Below are positions 34,519 to 44,415 of a stretch of DNA of 64,000 bases, in pieces. This DNA is from JAALLB01 sp964502215 (GTDB lineage Bacteria > Pseudomonadota > Alphaproteobacteria > Rhizobiales > Rhizobiaceae), in NCBI GenBank assembly GCA_964502215.1, contig CAZCUN010000004.1:1-64000 (forward strand), written 5' to 3'. Numbering within the stretch: the first letter of the stretch is position 1; each line of letters starts with the position of its first letter. The notes below the pieces were generated by a model that ran no database searches, was not told where the DNA came from, and worked only from the letters and a program-made list of their open reading frames with translations. The translations under genes and the position numbers were made by a program.

Positions 34519-37500
34519 TTAAGCCGTTTCGCGTAGCTTTTCAGCTTCTTCAAGATTGACAGAAACAAGTTGACTAACGCCTCGTTCTGCCATCGTGACA
34601 CCAAACATACGATCCATACGTGCCATCGTAATTGGGTTGTGTGTAATTAACACAAATTTTGTATCTGTTGTTGATGACATCTCATCCATCAGATTACAGA
34701 AACGCTCAACATTATGATCATCCAAAGGCGCATCAACTTCGTCCAATACGCAGATTGGTGCTGGGTTTGTTAGGAAAACCGCAAAGATAAGCGCCATTGC
34801 AGTCAAGGCTTGCTCACCACCAGAAAGAAGCGTCATTGTTTGAGGCTTTTTACCTGGAGGGCGGGCAAGAATTTCTAACCCTGCTTCTAGTGGATCGTCA
34901 GACTCAACCAATTGAAGTTCAGCTGTACCCCCACCAAACAAATGCGTAAATAAACGTTTGAATTCTTTATTTACCACTTCAAATGCCTCAAGAAGACGTT
35001 CACGGCCTTCTTTATTCAAGCTTTGAATACCAGAGCGAAGCTTTGCTATTGCTTCAATAAGATCATCGCGTTCAGTAATGATTTCTGTTCGCTTTTCATC
35101 AATCTCTGTTTGCTCTGTATCAGCACGAAGGTTTACAGCACCAAGGCGTTCGCGCTCTGCTTTTTGGCGCTCTAACTTGCTTTCGATTTTATCTATTTCA
35201 GGCAGTTTATCATCAGGCTTAACTTCAGCCATTGCCATTGTGTCAGCTGGGTGGCACTCAAGCTCCTCGCGAATACGTGCTTCAACTTCTGCGCGACGTT
35301 CTTTTGATGCATTTAAACGCTCTTCTGAACGACCAACTTTTTCACGCGCATCTGCTAGGTCATCAATGGATTGACGCGCGGCACGAGACGCTTCTGCTAA
35401 TGTAGTATCAGCTTTTGCCAATACATCAGCAGCTTCGTTTCTGGCTGCTTCAGCAGTTTCAAGTTGGTTCAATAAGTCACGACGCTTAGCATCAAACTCG
35501 TCTGGTGCATCTGCAAGTTTGGAAATTTCACTCGCAGTTTCATCACGGCGCTTCGTTAGAGTTTCAATTTGCTTACCCGCATTCATCAAACGGTTTTGCC
35601 AGTTTTGGCGTTCCGTTTGTATAACCTCAAGACGACGACCACGCGCTTCTGCTTCACGTGAAAGGCCTTGAGAGGCAGCACGTGCTTCAGCCAGTCTTGC
35701 ACGATCTTCTGCAACTTGCATGCGAAGTTCTTCAAGCGCTTCATTGGACGCGCTCATATCAACCATCGCTAACAAAGCAGCATCAGTTTCTACAACACGT
35801 TTTTCTGTTTCTTGCGCATCTTCTGCCAAACGACTTTTTGCTTCTTCAAGTGCAGAGCGTTTTGCAGCTAACTGACTGACTGAACGTTCTGCAAGTGTTA
35901 GCGCTTCACGCGCATCGCCAAGAGATCTTTGATGTGAACGAATTGCATCGCGCGCCACAAGTTCAGCCTCGATTAAATCCGCCGTTTTTTGTTTACTGTT
36001 ATCATAAGCTGTTTGCGTAGCATTTACTTGTAGTTTGGCTTCGGCTGCCATTTTATCTAATTCTACAAGACGGTTTTTTTGCGCTAGCCTAAGAGCTGCT
36101 GCGGTTGGTGCTTCAGCACTTGCAACAAAACCATCCCAACGCCAAAGATCACCCTCAAGTGAAACAATGCGCTGGCCAGGTTTAAGTAGTTTCGCAAGGT
36201 CATCGCCACGCGCTTTATCAACCACACCAATTTGAGCAAGACGACGGGATAATTCCATCGGCGCTTTCACAAGTGAACTTAGTCTCTTTACCCCCTCAGG
36301 TAAGCTTGGGTCTTGCGAACCATCGCCTGCAATTCCCCAATAAACAGGCGCTGTTTCTTCTACAGAAACGTCGAGATCTTCGCCCAATGCCGCACCAAGT
36401 GCTGCTTCATATCCGGGCTCAACATCCATTCGTTCAACAACGGCAGGGAATAAATCTTCTCCACCTCGATTTAAAATTTGACGCAGCGTACGTGCTTCAG
36501 TTTCAACTTCTCGAAGGTTGCCTTCTGCCTTTTCAAGTGGGCCACGTGCCTCTTGTTCGGCTAATCTTGCTTTTTTGGTTTCATCTTCAGAAGAAGTAAG
36601 CGCTAATTCAATTGTTTGCGTCAATGCTTCTAATTTACTGACGTCAATTTGTTTTGCCGCAGGGCCTTCCAAGCCAGAAATTTCTGCAATTATACTTGCT
36701 AAATCCTGATCAACTGATTTGGCTTGATCTTCAATTTTACTTTTACGTGTTTGCGCCTCTTCTAATGTGCGCTGAAGTTGACTGCGTCTTGCATTTTCAT
36801 CAGCAAGCTTAACTGTCAAATCTGAAAAAGAAGCTTCGCTCTTACCCAATGCATCAGTTGCATTCGTCAGCTCTTCTTTTGACTTGGCTTCAGTTTCTCC
36901 AACGCGGCGGCTGGCCTCCTCAAGTTCGGCTTGTTCACCATCAAGGTTTTTGATGGTAAGTTCGTTATCTTCTACAATATGTTCTTCGCGTTTTAAGTCA
37001 TTTTCAAGTTGCGTTAATCGACTTTCAAGTTCGTTTTTACGCCCTTCTAATCTTGCAACTTCTTCTTCAACTTGCCCTTTAGCAATTTGCAAGCGTTGCA
37101 GTACGGCAGCGCACTTTGCTTCTTCATCGCGAAGGCCTGGTAATTTTTGTGCAGCGATTGCTTCTACTTTAGCAAAGTTTGCCTGAATTTCAGCCCGCTC
37201 ACCCATTGCAAGATTAAAGGCTGATAATGCACTTTCTGCTTCTGCTTCACTAGATTTAGCAGCAACCCAACGAAGATGGAAAAGCAGTGCTTCTGTTTTG
37301 CGAATATCGCCCGATAAATTACGGTAGCGATTTGCTTGTCTTGCTTGTCGTTTCAAACTCTCAAGCTGGCTTTCGAGTTGACCAACGACATCATCTAAGC
37401 GCTCAAGATTAGTTTCTGCTGCGCGTAAACGAAGTTCTGCTTCATGGCGTCTAGAATGGAGGCCAGAAATCCCAGCAGCTTCTTCTAAAAGTGCACGTCT

Positions 37501-37977
37501 TGCTACGGGTTTGGCAGAGATTAATTCGCCAATTCTACCCTGCCCAACCATGGATGGTGATCTTGCACCTGTTGATGCATCTGCAAATAATAATTGCACA
37601 TCTTTTGCACGAACGTCTTTGCCGTTAATGCGATAAACTGAACCTGATTCGCGCTCAATACGGCGAGAAACTTGCAATTCATCTGCATCATTAAAGGCTG
37701 CTGGAGCGGTTCTATCTGCGTTATCAAGAAAAAGCGAAACTTCTGCGGTATTTCTTGCAGGGCGATTGCCTGAACCTGAGAAAATAACATCATCCATCGC
37801 AGATGCGCGCATGTTTTTGTATGAGTTTTCACCCATAATCCAGCGCAATGCCTCTACCAGATTGGACTTACCACAACCATTTGGCCCGACAACACCAGTC
37901 AATCCATTTTCGATAAGAAATTCAGTAGGCTCAACAAAAGATTTGAAGCCTAGAAGGCGAAGTTTATTAAATTTCAA
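34519..37977 (-). CDS. smc: Chromosome segregation ATPase SMC
   Basis: A 1152-residue SMC, complete. Walker A GPNGCGKS is at residues 31-38, and a long coiled coil runs about 165-490. The hinge is at about 500-650, marked by 'GYEAALGAALGEDLDV'. A second coiled coil follows, then the signature LLSGGEQALTAMAL and Walker B 'PICVLDEVDAPLDDHN' near residue 1085. It works as a dimer with ScpAB to condense and separate chromosomes. It forms the classical Rhizobiales block with dsbA, DUF721 and mutY. A terminator hairpin separates it from dsbA upstream. Confidence 0.97.
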   Translation of the reverse strand: MKFNKLRLLGFKSFVEPTEFLIENGLTGVVGPNGCGKSNLVEALRWIMGENSYKNMRASAMDDVIFSGSGNRPARNTAEVSLFLDNADRTAPAAFNDADELQVSRRIERESGSVYRINGKDVRAKDVQLLFADASTGARSPSMVGQGRIGELISAKPVARRALLEEAAGISGLHSRRHEAELRLRAAETNLERLDDVVGQLESQLESLKRQARQANRYRNLSGDIRKTEALLFHLRWVAAKSSEAEAESALSAFNLAMGERAEIQANFAKVEAIAAQKLPGLRDEEAKCAAVLQRLQIAKGQVEEEVARLEGRKNELESRLTQLENDLKREEHIVEDNELTIKNLDGEQAELEEASRRVGETEAKSKEELTNATDALGKSEASFSDLTVKLADENARRSQLQRTLEEAQTRKSKIEDQAKSVDQDLASIIAEISGLEGPAAKQIDVSKLEALTQTIELALTSSEDETKKARLAEQEARGPLEKAEGNLREVETEARTLRQILNRGGEDLFPAVVERMDVEPGYEAALGAALGEDLDVSVEETAPVYWGIAGDGSQDPSLPEGVKRLSSLVKAPMELSRRLAQIGVVDKARGDDLAKLLKPGQRIVSLEGDLWRWDGFVASAEAPTAAALRLAQKNRLVELDKMAAEAKLQVNATQTAYDNSKQKTADLIEAELVARDAIRSHQRSLGDAREALTLAERSVSQLAAKRSALEEAKSRLAEDAQETEKRVVETDAALLAMVDMSASNEALEELRMQVAEDRARLAEARAASQGLSREAEARGRRLEVIQTERQNWQNRLMNAGKQIETLTKRRDETASEISKLADAPDEFDAKRRDLLNQLETAEAARNEAADVLAKADTTLAEASRAARQSIDDLADAREKVGRSEERLNASKERRAEVEARIREELECHPADTMAMAEVKPDDKLPEIDKIESKLERQKAERERLGAVNLRADTEQTEIDEKRTEIITERDDLIEAIAKLRSGIQSLNKEGRERLLEAFEVVNKEFKRLFTHLFGGGTAELQLVESDDPLEAGLEILARPPGKKPQTMTLLSGGEQALTAMALIFAVFLTNPAPICVLDEVDAPLDDHNVERFCNLMDEMSSTTDTKFVLITHNPITMARMDRMFGVTMAERGVSQLVSVNLEEAEKLRETA

Positions 37978-37993
37978 CGAACCACCTCCCCAT

Positions 37994-38028
37994 TAAAAAA
38001 CGGGCGAACACTTAAGCTCTGCCCGTTT
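37994..38028 (-). terminator. Terminator of the dsbA-like gene
   Basis: The arms AAACGGGC (37998-38005) and GCCCGTTT (38021-38028) enclose a 15-base loop. Read leftwards, the hairpin is followed by a T run. It sits 49 bases after the dsbA-like stop and just before the smc start, so smc may be expressed by readthrough or its own start. Confidence 0.75.
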
Positions 38029-38076
38029 GAATTTTTTATACAGTTCAATATAGAGCCTATAATAAGGCGTACAAAA

Positions 38077-38718
38077 TTATGCGAGTGAGTCGATAATCTT
38101 ACCCATCTCTTCTGCAGACATATTGCCTGAGTATTTTGTACCATTGATAAAGAATGTAGGGGTTGCATTAACCTCATAAACCTCTGCCGCTTTTTTCTGT
38201 ATAGATAATACATTGTCGAGAAGTTCTTGGTTTTTCAAGCACGTGTTGAAGGACTCCTGTGTAAAACCAGCGAGTTTCGAGATTTTAAACAATTCTTCCA
38301 CAACTTTGCCGCGAGACCAGGTCGCCTGTTTGTCATAAAGAATGTTAACCATGTTAAAATATTTATCGCCAGAACACTCTGCTAACATCGTTGCAGCGGC
38401 GGCTGATGGGTCAAATGGAAAACTACGGAAGAAAAGCTTAGCCTTACCTGTATCCAAGTATTTTTCTTTTATCGTTGGATAAACGTCCTTATGAAAAGCA
38501 CGACAGTGCGGGCATGTCATTGATGCGTATTCGATAATAGTTACCGGTGCGTTTTCATCGCCAACAACACGCTCTCCTAAAGGACCAGGCTCCATCAAAT
38601 CAGATAGATCAGCTCTAGCAGGCGTAGATTTTAAGATTGGCAAGCCATTTAAAGCACCCGCAGCAGTTACGCCACCAGCTGCAAATACAGGTAATACTTC
38701 ACGACGTGTAATTTTCAT
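38077..38718 (-). CDS. DsbA-family thiol-disulfide oxidoreductase
   Basis: A 213-residue periplasmic protein. The N-terminus TRREVLPVFAAGG resembles a Tat signal (twin Arg) followed by a hydrophobic stretch. The thioredoxin-like domain has the redox motif C69-P-H-C72 in MTCPHCRAFH and the cis-Pro loop NATPTFFINGTKY. It forms or isomerises disulfides in exported proteins. Members of this group are often encoded just upstream of smc in rhizobia, as here. The stop is followed by a terminator. Confidence 0.9.
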   Translation of the reverse strand: MKITRREVLPVFAAGGVTAAGALNGLPILKSTPARADLSDLMEPGPLGERVVGDENAPVTIIEYASMTCPHCRAFHKDVYPTIKEKYLDTGKAKLFFRSFPFDPSAAAATMLAECSGDKYFNMVNILYDKQATWSRGKVVEELFKISKLAGFTQESFNTCLKNQELLDNVLSIQKKAAEVYEVNATPTFFINGTKYSGNMSAEEMGKIIDSLA

Positions 38719-38846
38719 TCTTAAGCTCCAAAAAATATTCTTTTATATCAATACACAATCAAACATGAACAGGACATGATATTTTTGTTCATATAATGTC
38801 GCAGTAACGTTTCAACCCAATAATTCGTTTCAAATAGCATAGTGTT

Positions 38847-39389
38847 TTATTTATTACTATTTTTTGCAAACACCCCTCGTCCCAGCTTTGTTAGTGTTTC
38901 CTTTAACTTGGGATCATCAATTTCATCTAAAATAGAAGCCAGTCGAATTTCTTCTTCATTTGTAAACTTTGAGGATAAGGCAGGTTTATTAGATTTTTTC
39001 TTATCAGATGAAGCCATTACCTGCTTTTGCAAAATTGTTATCCTACCGATTGCTTCAAACCCAAAAAACACATTGATACGCTCTAAGATTGCAGCTTGCT
39101 CATGTTGAAAGAAGAGGGCTGCAGAATTTTCGCAGGCAACAACTAATACAGCGGGTTTAAACGGATCGTCTTCATTTGCGCGGCGTGGCCAGTTAATTTT
39201 CTCTGGCCTTGTTGTTTCACGAAACTCTTCCCCCACCAATTCAGGCCAAGCCTTAATCAAATCAAGTGTCATGCCCGATCGACGCGCAAGCACTGGCTCC
39301 AAAACCTTGCCAATTATTTCTGAGACCGAGCGAGGTTCAAAGCGCTTTACACGTTTTTTTGTATTCTTAGTTGCAGGTTTTTCTGACAT
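38847..39389 (-). CDS. DUF721 (DciA-like) protein
   Basis: A protein of 180 residues from the ATG at 39389. The DUF721 domain (about 20-120) starts with 'EIIGKVLEPVLARRSGMTLDLIKAWPE'-type sequence, with 'WPELVGEEFRETTRPEKINW' as the core. DciA proteins with this domain load or activate the replicative helicase DnaB; in Alphaproteobacteria the role is not certain. The C-terminus is basic and then helical. The frame continues upstream to 39461 but overlaps the divergent mutY start there, so the internal ATG is preferred. Confidence 0.82.
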   Translation of the reverse strand: MSEKPATKNTKKRVKRFEPRSVSEIIGKVLEPVLARRSGMTLDLIKAWPELVGEEFRETTRPEKINWPRRANEDDPFKPAVLVVACENSAALFFQHEQAAILERINVFFGFEAIGRITILQKQVMASSDKKKSNKPALSSKFTNEEEIRLASILDEIDDPKLKETLTKLGRGVFAKNSNK

Positions 39390-39426
39390 GGCTTGATTTT
39401 TATGTTCAATCGCGTTCCTTAGTAAA

Positions 39427-40509
39427 ATGAATAGCACTGAATTTTCAAAACAGAAAGACATAGCACCTTTCGCCCACCGTCTTCTTGCTTGGTATGACGC
39501 TTCTGCGCGTCAAATGCCTTGGCGTGTTCCGCCACATGATCATGCGCAAGGTGTGAGGGCTGACCCTTACCAGGTCTGGCTATCAGAAGTCATGTTGCAA
39601 CAAACTCAAGTCGCGACCGTCAAAGATTATTTTGTCAAATTCATTACCTTATGGCCAACAATCTTTGACCTTGCTGCAGATGAAGAGGAAAGCGTTTTAA
39701 AGGCTTGGGCAGGGCTTGGGTATTATTCTCGCGCTAGAAATTTAAAAAAATGCGCTGATGTTGTTGTTGCAAATTATGACGGTAAGTTTCCTCAGTCTTT
39801 TGAAGAATTAAAAACATTACCAGGTATTGGCGATTATACAGCCTCAGCCATTGCTTCAATTGCGTTTGACCAACCTGTTCCAGTTTTAGATGGCAATGTT
39901 GAACGCGTTATGTCTCGCCATCAGCGTATTGAAAAGTTTTTCCCAGAAGCAAAGGCTGAAACTAAGTTGATGCTTGAGCATATTCTAGATCAACTAAGGC
40001 CAGGTGAGTTTGCTCAAGCAACGATGGACTTAGGCGCAACCATCTGCACGCCAAAGCGCCCTAGCTGTCATTTATGCCCAATCCACCAAGATTGTATGGG
40101 GTTTGAAAATGGAGATGCGGAAAGCTTTCCTTACAAAAAACCAAAGACGATAAAGCCCACCCGCAAAGGCGCTGCATTTGTTATGCATAATTCTAAAGGT
40201 GAAATATTTCTCTGTAAAAGACCCAATAACGGACTGCTTGCTTCTATGACGCAGGTACCCACCACACAATGGAACTCCAGACAAGATGGCAGTATTGACA
40301 CTTCACAAGCGCCTGCAAAAGCTCAGTGGACGAACGCGGGTATTGCTAAACACACGTTCACACATTTTCATCTTGAGCTTAATGTATGGGTGGCAAAGGA
40401 TGTTGATAAAGCAAATCATAAAGGGTGGTTTTGTGCGCAAGACAAACTTCAAGACGAGGCACTCCCAACCATCATGCGTAAAGTAATTTCTGTAGGGCTA
40501 AAAACTTAA
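39427..40509 (+). CDS. mutY: A/G-specific adenine DNA glycosylase MutY
   Basis: A 360-residue base-excision repair enzyme that removes adenine opposite 8-oxoguanine. The helix-hairpin-helix motif LPGIGDYTASAIASIAF lies at about 135-151, with the catalytic Asp in the 'VPVLDGNVERVMSR' loop. An iron-sulfur cluster loop has spacing Cys-x6-Cys-x2-Cys-x5-Cys (CTPKRPSCHLCPIHQDC). The C-terminal NUDIX-like domain (about 240-355) recognises 8-oxoG. It is divergent from the DUF721 gene and its stop is one base from that of the convergent secreted protein. Confidence 0.95.
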   Translation: MNSTEFSKQKDIAPFAHRLLAWYDASARQMPWRVPPHDHAQGVRADPYQVWLSEVMLQQTQVATVKDYFVKFITLWPTIFDLAADEEESVLKAWAGLGYYSRARNLKKCADVVVANYDGKFPQSFEELKTLPGIGDYTASAIASIAFDQPVPVLDGNVERVMSRHQRIEKFFPEAKAETKLMLEHILDQLRPGEFAQATMDLGATICTPKRPSCHLCPIHQDCMGFENGDAESFPYKKPKTIKPTRKGAAFVMHNSKGEIFLCKRPNNGLLASMTQVPTTQWNSRQDGSIDTSQAPAKAQWTNAGIAKHTFTHFHLELNVWVAKDVDKANHKGWFCAQDKLQDEALPTIMRKVISVGLKT

Positions 40510-40510
40510 T

Positions 40511-41638
40511 TTATTGAAGTGTATCGACGTCTTCTTGCGTTACTAAATATGTTGCTGTGAAACGGACTGTATCGCCCGGTGCTAGCCTATCCCAAACACC
40601 ATCTGTTGTTCCATCCACGGAATCAGTAACTGGTGCAACATCGTTTTGTAGTACTTCAGACCCTGGTATTGGCGCAGCGCCACTACCATTATGCGCATCA
40701 GATAAATTTACATTACTAAGCGTGACATCCCCAGTGTTGGTTACATCGTATGTGTAAGTTACAGTTTGCCCTACTTGTACATTTGTATCGTCGCTGGCTA
40801 CTTTGGTAATAGAAATATCTGGGTTTGAAGCAATAACTGGGTCAGGAGCCGGGAAATTAGGGCATGTAAACCCAAGTGAGGTAAGTCGCGTATTGGCGTT
40901 ATTCAAGCCAGTTGCACCAGCCTGCAACGCCCCTACCCTAAATTCAAACTGGCTTACATTTGTGTAAAGGCCAGCAACAATATTTTCCAATGCTGTTGGG
41001 TCAATACCAGGTGCAAATTGTGTTGATTGTGATTCAAACCTCACACGATTGGCGCTTGATGGGCCAGAAGCATTTACGACAAGCTCTGTAGGGTTATTTA
41101 ATACAAACGTATTTAGAGATGTCTCATATTCAACATATTCACGCAGATTTCCAGGTGCGCCAGCAGCTGGATTACCATTGCCATCAACATCAATTGAGTT
41201 AACAGCAACATCTAAAAATGTTGGCGTATTTGTGCCCGCATTCACAAACTCAATTATAAAGTCAACGCCACTATCAACATTAAGGGCTGCATTTAATTCT
41301 GGTTGGAAATTTCCCGGATTAATTATGTCGTTATCAATAGCATTCAGACTTGCGCCATTTGCAAAGCCTATGATTTCAATAATACCATCTGTACTGCCAT
41401 TGCCAATGATGTCACTAAAACGATATCTTGCGCCTACTTGTAGATTTGCACCTGCAATTAAAGTTGGATTAATAAAATCAAGATCCGTAGTAGGCTGACC
41501 AAAACATGCTGATGTACTTTGCGCTTTTACATTGCTAACAAAAGGCAAACTAAAGACGTTACCCAAAACCGCTGAGCCAGCGATGGTCAAAAGTATGCCC
41601 TTAGTAATACAAGCAAATTTTTCTCTTACGCCCTGCAT
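40511..41638 (-). CDS. Secreted protein with one DUF11 repeat, possibly truncated
   Basis: A 375-residue protein with a signal peptide (residues about 12-38, cleavage near VKA/QS). Residues about 45-255 form an Asn/Asp-rich beta domain of unknown family ('YRFSDIIGNGSTDGIIEI' etc.). One DUF11 repeat follows at about 275-375, with 'ITKVASDDTNVQVGQTVTYT' and 'NTGDVTLSNV'. DUF11 proteins usually have several repeats and a C-terminal anchor; here the frame stops right after 'TQEDVDTLQ', one base from the mutY stop. It may be a shortened surface protein. Confidence 0.75.
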   Translation of the reverse strand: MQGVREKFACITKGILLTIAGSAVLGNVFSLPFVSNVKAQSTSACFGQPTTDLDFINPTLIAGANLQVGARYRFSDIIGNGSTDGIIEIIGFANGASLNAIDNDIINPGNFQPELNAALNVDSGVDFIIEFVNAGTNTPTFLDVAVNSIDVDGNGNPAAGAPGNLREYVEYETSLNTFVLNNPTELVVNASGPSSANRVRFESQSTQFAPGIDPTALENIVAGLYTNVSQFEFRVGALQAGATGLNNANTRLTSLGFTCPNFPAPDPVIASNPDISITKVASDDTNVQVGQTVTYTYDVTNTGDVTLSNVNLSDAHNGSGAAPIPGSEVLQNDVAPVTDSVDGTTDGVWDRLAPGDTVRFTATYLVTQEDVDTLQ

Positions 41639-41755
41639 GCGAAGAAATCCACCCGAATCATTTCTGCCAATGACATACAGTATTTTGCTATATTTTTACA
41701 TTACATGAGCATTTGCGGAAAATTTTCATCTTAACATATTGGATTTAATCAAAAT

Positions 41756-42889
41756 TTATGCGCCAGCAGACATAATTTCTGAACGATATGTTTTTCGCAG
41801 TTCATCAATCTGCATGAGCTTAGAGCCTTTTTTGAAGTGCCAGAATGTCCATCCATTACATGCATCAAGACCTTGAACCTTTGCACCCATGCGATGAATG
41901 GAAGCTGTCTCACCTTCATGCTCAAGTGAGCCATCAATACGCACCTTAGCTTTCCAGCGCTTCTTTGTATCTGTTAAAACAGTTCCAGGCTTTAAAAGAC
42001 CAGACTCAAGTAACGCTCCGAAAGCAACTCTAGGTTCTGCACGTTTGCCAGTTGTTACAACCAGCTGAGGCGATTTTACAACTTCAACAGCATCAATGCG
42101 TTTTAGTGCGGCATCAATATATTTATCTTCTCGGTCAATGCCTACGAAATTACGACCTAAACGTTTTGCAACAGCGCCCGTTGTGCCTGATCCAAAGAAA
42201 GGATCAAGAATAACATCACCTGGTTTTGTAGAAGACATAATCACACGATGTAAAAGCGCTTCTGGCTTTTGAGTGGGGTGAACTTTATCACCATTTTCAT
42301 CTTTAAGACGCTCGCCGCCATTACAAATTGGGAAAAGCCAATCAGAACGCATTTGCACTTCATCATTGGCCATTTTCATAGCGTCATAATTAAACGTATA
42401 TTTTTTAGCGTCTTGGGTCGGTGTTGCCCAAATCATAGTTTCATGCGCATTGGTGAAGCGTCGACCACGAAAATTCGGCATTGGATTAGATTTGCGCCAG
42501 ATGACATCGTTTAAAATCCAAAAACCCATATCTTGTAACGTTGTACCAACGCGGAAAATATTATGATATGAACCAATAACCCAAATAGTACCCTCTGGTT
42601 TTAACACGCGGCGTGCTGCTAATAGCCAAGCGCGTGTGAACGCATCATAAGCTTCAAAGGTCGAGAATTGATCCCAATGGTCATCAACCGCATCAACTTT
42701 AGATTGATCTGGGCGATGTAAATCACCGTCTAACTGAAGATTGTAGGGTGGATCTGCAAAGATAACGTCAACAGAATTTTCTGGAAGTTTTTCAAGTGCA
42801 GCGACACAATCGCCTTTGATTATTGAATTCATCCAAGATGGATTTTTTGAATTGACAGATTTTAAATCTGCAAGCTTAACTACGCTCAT
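41756..42889 (-). CDS. ccrM: Cell-cycle DNA adenine methyltransferase CcrM (GANTC)
   Basis: A protein of 377 residues from the ATG at 42889, the usual CcrM length. Beta-class order: 'DVIFADPPYNLQLDGDL' (catalytic motif IV) comes first, and 'GDVILDPFFGSGTTGAVAKRLGR' (SAM-binding motif I) near residue 230. The C-terminal CcrM extension (about 280-370) has 'WTFWHFKKGSKLMQIDELR'. It methylates the adenine of GANTC after replication and controls cell-cycle genes. The frame is open to 42934, but the conserved start MSVVKLADLK is at 42889. A GATTC site lies in the upstream gap. Confidence 0.95.
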   Translation of the reverse strand: MSVVKLADLKSVNSKNPSWMNSIIKGDCVAALEKLPENSVDVIFADPPYNLQLDGDLHRPDQSKVDAVDDHWDQFSTFEAYDAFTRAWLLAARRVLKPEGTIWVIGSYHNIFRVGTTLQDMGFWILNDVIWRKSNPMPNFRGRRFTNAHETMIWATPTQDAKKYTFNYDAMKMANDEVQMRSDWLFPICNGGERLKDENGDKVHPTQKPEALLHRVIMSSTKPGDVILDPFFGSGTTGAVAKRLGRNFVGIDREDKYIDAALKRIDAVEVVKSPQLVVTTGKRAEPRVAFGALLESGLLKPGTVLTDTKKRWKAKVRIDGSLEHEGETASIHRMGAKVQGLDACNGWTFWHFKKGSKLMQIDELRKTYRSEIMSAGA

Positions 42890-42967
42890 AATATTGACCC
42901 TACGCAAAACAAAATGGGACTTCGACTGGTTCACATAGTTACCGAATAGGGTAAATAATGTTCTAAC

Positions 42968-42972
42968 GATTC
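42968..42972. promoter_or_regulatory. GANTC site between ccrM and the HAD gene
   Basis: A single GATTC stands in the 96-base divergent gap between ccrM and the rightward HAD gene. In relatives ccrM promoters respond to GANTC methylation; here one site is all that can be seen, so control by CcrM is only possible. Confidence 0.3.
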
Positions 42973-42985
42973 GAATAAAGATTTA

Positions 42986-43687
42986 ATGAGACGTATTATG
43001 ACCGATATTCATCTGGCAATTTTTGATTGTGATGGTGTGCTGATGGATTCAGAAATTGTTGCTGCATCAGCGGAATTGGAGATTTATTCAGATTTTGGCA
43101 TCGAAATGACCCCAGCTGAATTTTCTGAACGGTTTGCAGGTAAAGACAGCGCGCTCATTAAACTAGATATGGAACAAGAACTAGGACGTGAACTTCCAGA
43201 AGACATCATGAAAAAAATTCACGCCAATGTGGATGCAAAATGCGGCCTAGAAGCAAAAATGATAAAAGGAGCTGATGAGGTTTTAGATCAACTCGATCAA
43301 GCCAGATGTATTTGCTCTAACGGGCCCCAAGATAAAATGAAACATATGCTAAGCCGCGTTGGGCTTTATGATAAATTTCGTCCTTACATTTTTTCAGCCA
43401 AAGATTTTGACCCACCAAAACATAAACCAGAGTCAGATATAATTTTAAAAGCTCTAAAAGAATTTGAACTCCAACCTTCTCAAGCCATAGTCATTGAAGA
43501 CTCAAAATACGGCATAGAGGCTGCAAGACGTGCAGGAACAAGAGTCATAGGTTTTACGGGTGCATCACACACTTATCCAACACATGCAGATGAATTAATT
43601 GATGCAGGTGCTGAAACTGTTATATCAAGACTATCTGAGCTTCCAAGTATTATTGAAGCATTTTCATCTTGGGGTGGAATGGAATAA
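42986..43687 (+). CDS. HAD-superfamily hydrolase (beta-phosphoglucomutase/GPH type)
   Basis: A 233-residue HAD phosphatase. The nucleophile motif is FDCDGVLMDSE (about 12-22), motif II CSNGPQ (about 111), the helical cap lies at residues 20-90, and motif IV is VIEDSKYGIEAARRAG. The DGVLMDSE form is typical of 6-phosphogluconate phosphatase/beta-PGM-like enzymes; the substrate is unknown. The start is ambiguous: ATG at 42986 or 42998 (MTDIHLAIFD). It is divergent from ccrM and convergent with the lipoprotein gene. Confidence 0.82.
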   Translation: MRRIMTDIHLAIFDCDGVLMDSEIVAASAELEIYSDFGIEMTPAEFSERFAGKDSALIKLDMEQELGRELPEDIMKKIHANVDAKCGLEAKMIKGADEVLDQLDQARCICSNGPQDKMKHMLSRVGLYDKFRPYIFSAKDFDPPKHKPESDIILKALKEFELQPSQAIVIEDSKYGIEAARRAGTRVIGFTGASHTYPTHADELIDAGAETVISRLSELPSIIEAFSSWGGME

Positions 43688-43689
43688 AA

Positions 43690-44286
43690 TTAACTTGGTG
43701 GCCCTTCGTCAAAGCCAACATAGACAATCAGATTATTTTTCTCTGGCACTGGAATATTTATATTACTATCGACATAGCTAAAGAGAGCATTTGAGCCACC
43801 ATCTGGAATTGTTACCGGCACTTGGTGAAGAACAGAATACACGACTTCATTCGCTGTATTTGCAACCGCAACTCTAACGGGTACGTTTAACGTTCCTGTT
43901 TGACCTGTTGGGCCATTAATAACACGACCTTTGATGCCAACACGCATATTTAGGTTAGTGGGTGAATAATTACACTCACGTGCAACTTCTGTAATTGTTG
44001 ACTGAAACTTTAAAGAATTTAGTGCGCCTGGGTCATCTTTTTTCACATTCCCTACGAATGTGCGGTGTGTTTCAGTGCCACCACGAATAATTGTTCTTGG
44101 GCAAAAGGCTCTTAAATTAGTTGTATTATCTGGTTTAGCCTCAGTTACTTCTGTTTGCCCATCAAGGCCAAGCGCATCTTCAGGGTTTCCAGTATTGCTT
44201 GCTGTATTACAAGCAGCAAGGACGACTAAGAGGCCGCCTAGGATTAAAATTTTAGTTGCAGAATTTTTACTCATGTCCAATTTCAT
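43690..44286 (-). CDS. Lipoprotein of unknown function
   Basis: A 198-residue protein with a lipoprotein signal: hydrophobic residues 12-25 and lipobox LAAC with Cys26. The mature part is soluble and beta-rich ('LNMRVGIKGRVINGPTGQTG', 'VPVRVAVANTANEVVYS') and resembles rhizobial outer-membrane lipoproteins annotated as hypothetical. Two further Cys (CPRTII and ARECNY) could form a disulfide. Start 44286 or ATG at 44274. Its stop lies two bases from the convergent HAD stop. Confidence 0.75.
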   Translation of the reverse strand: MKLDMSKNSATKILILGGLLVVLAACNTASNTGNPEDALGLDGQTEVTEAKPDNTTNLRAFCPRTIIRGGTETHRTFVGNVKKDDPGALNSLKFQSTITEVARECNYSPTNLNMRVGIKGRVINGPTGQTGTLNVPVRVAVANTANEVVYSVLHQVPVTIPDGGSNALFSYVDSNINIPVPEKNNLIVYVGFDEGPPS

Positions 44287-44415
44287 TATACAAACTCATT
44301 AAATCATTGCCGATTAGTATACTTCTTTATTGCCAGTAGCTCTTATAAGGGGCTAAAAGACGACAATCAAATATTCCTTTGCAAAAAATGCAAGAAAATC
44401 AAGGTTGAATATAAA

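Noticed and set aside
35078..37186. Several Ser/Ala-rich plus-strand frames opposite smc
   Set aside because: They are antisense to the coiled-coil codons of smc; their low-complexity composition is a by-product of that.
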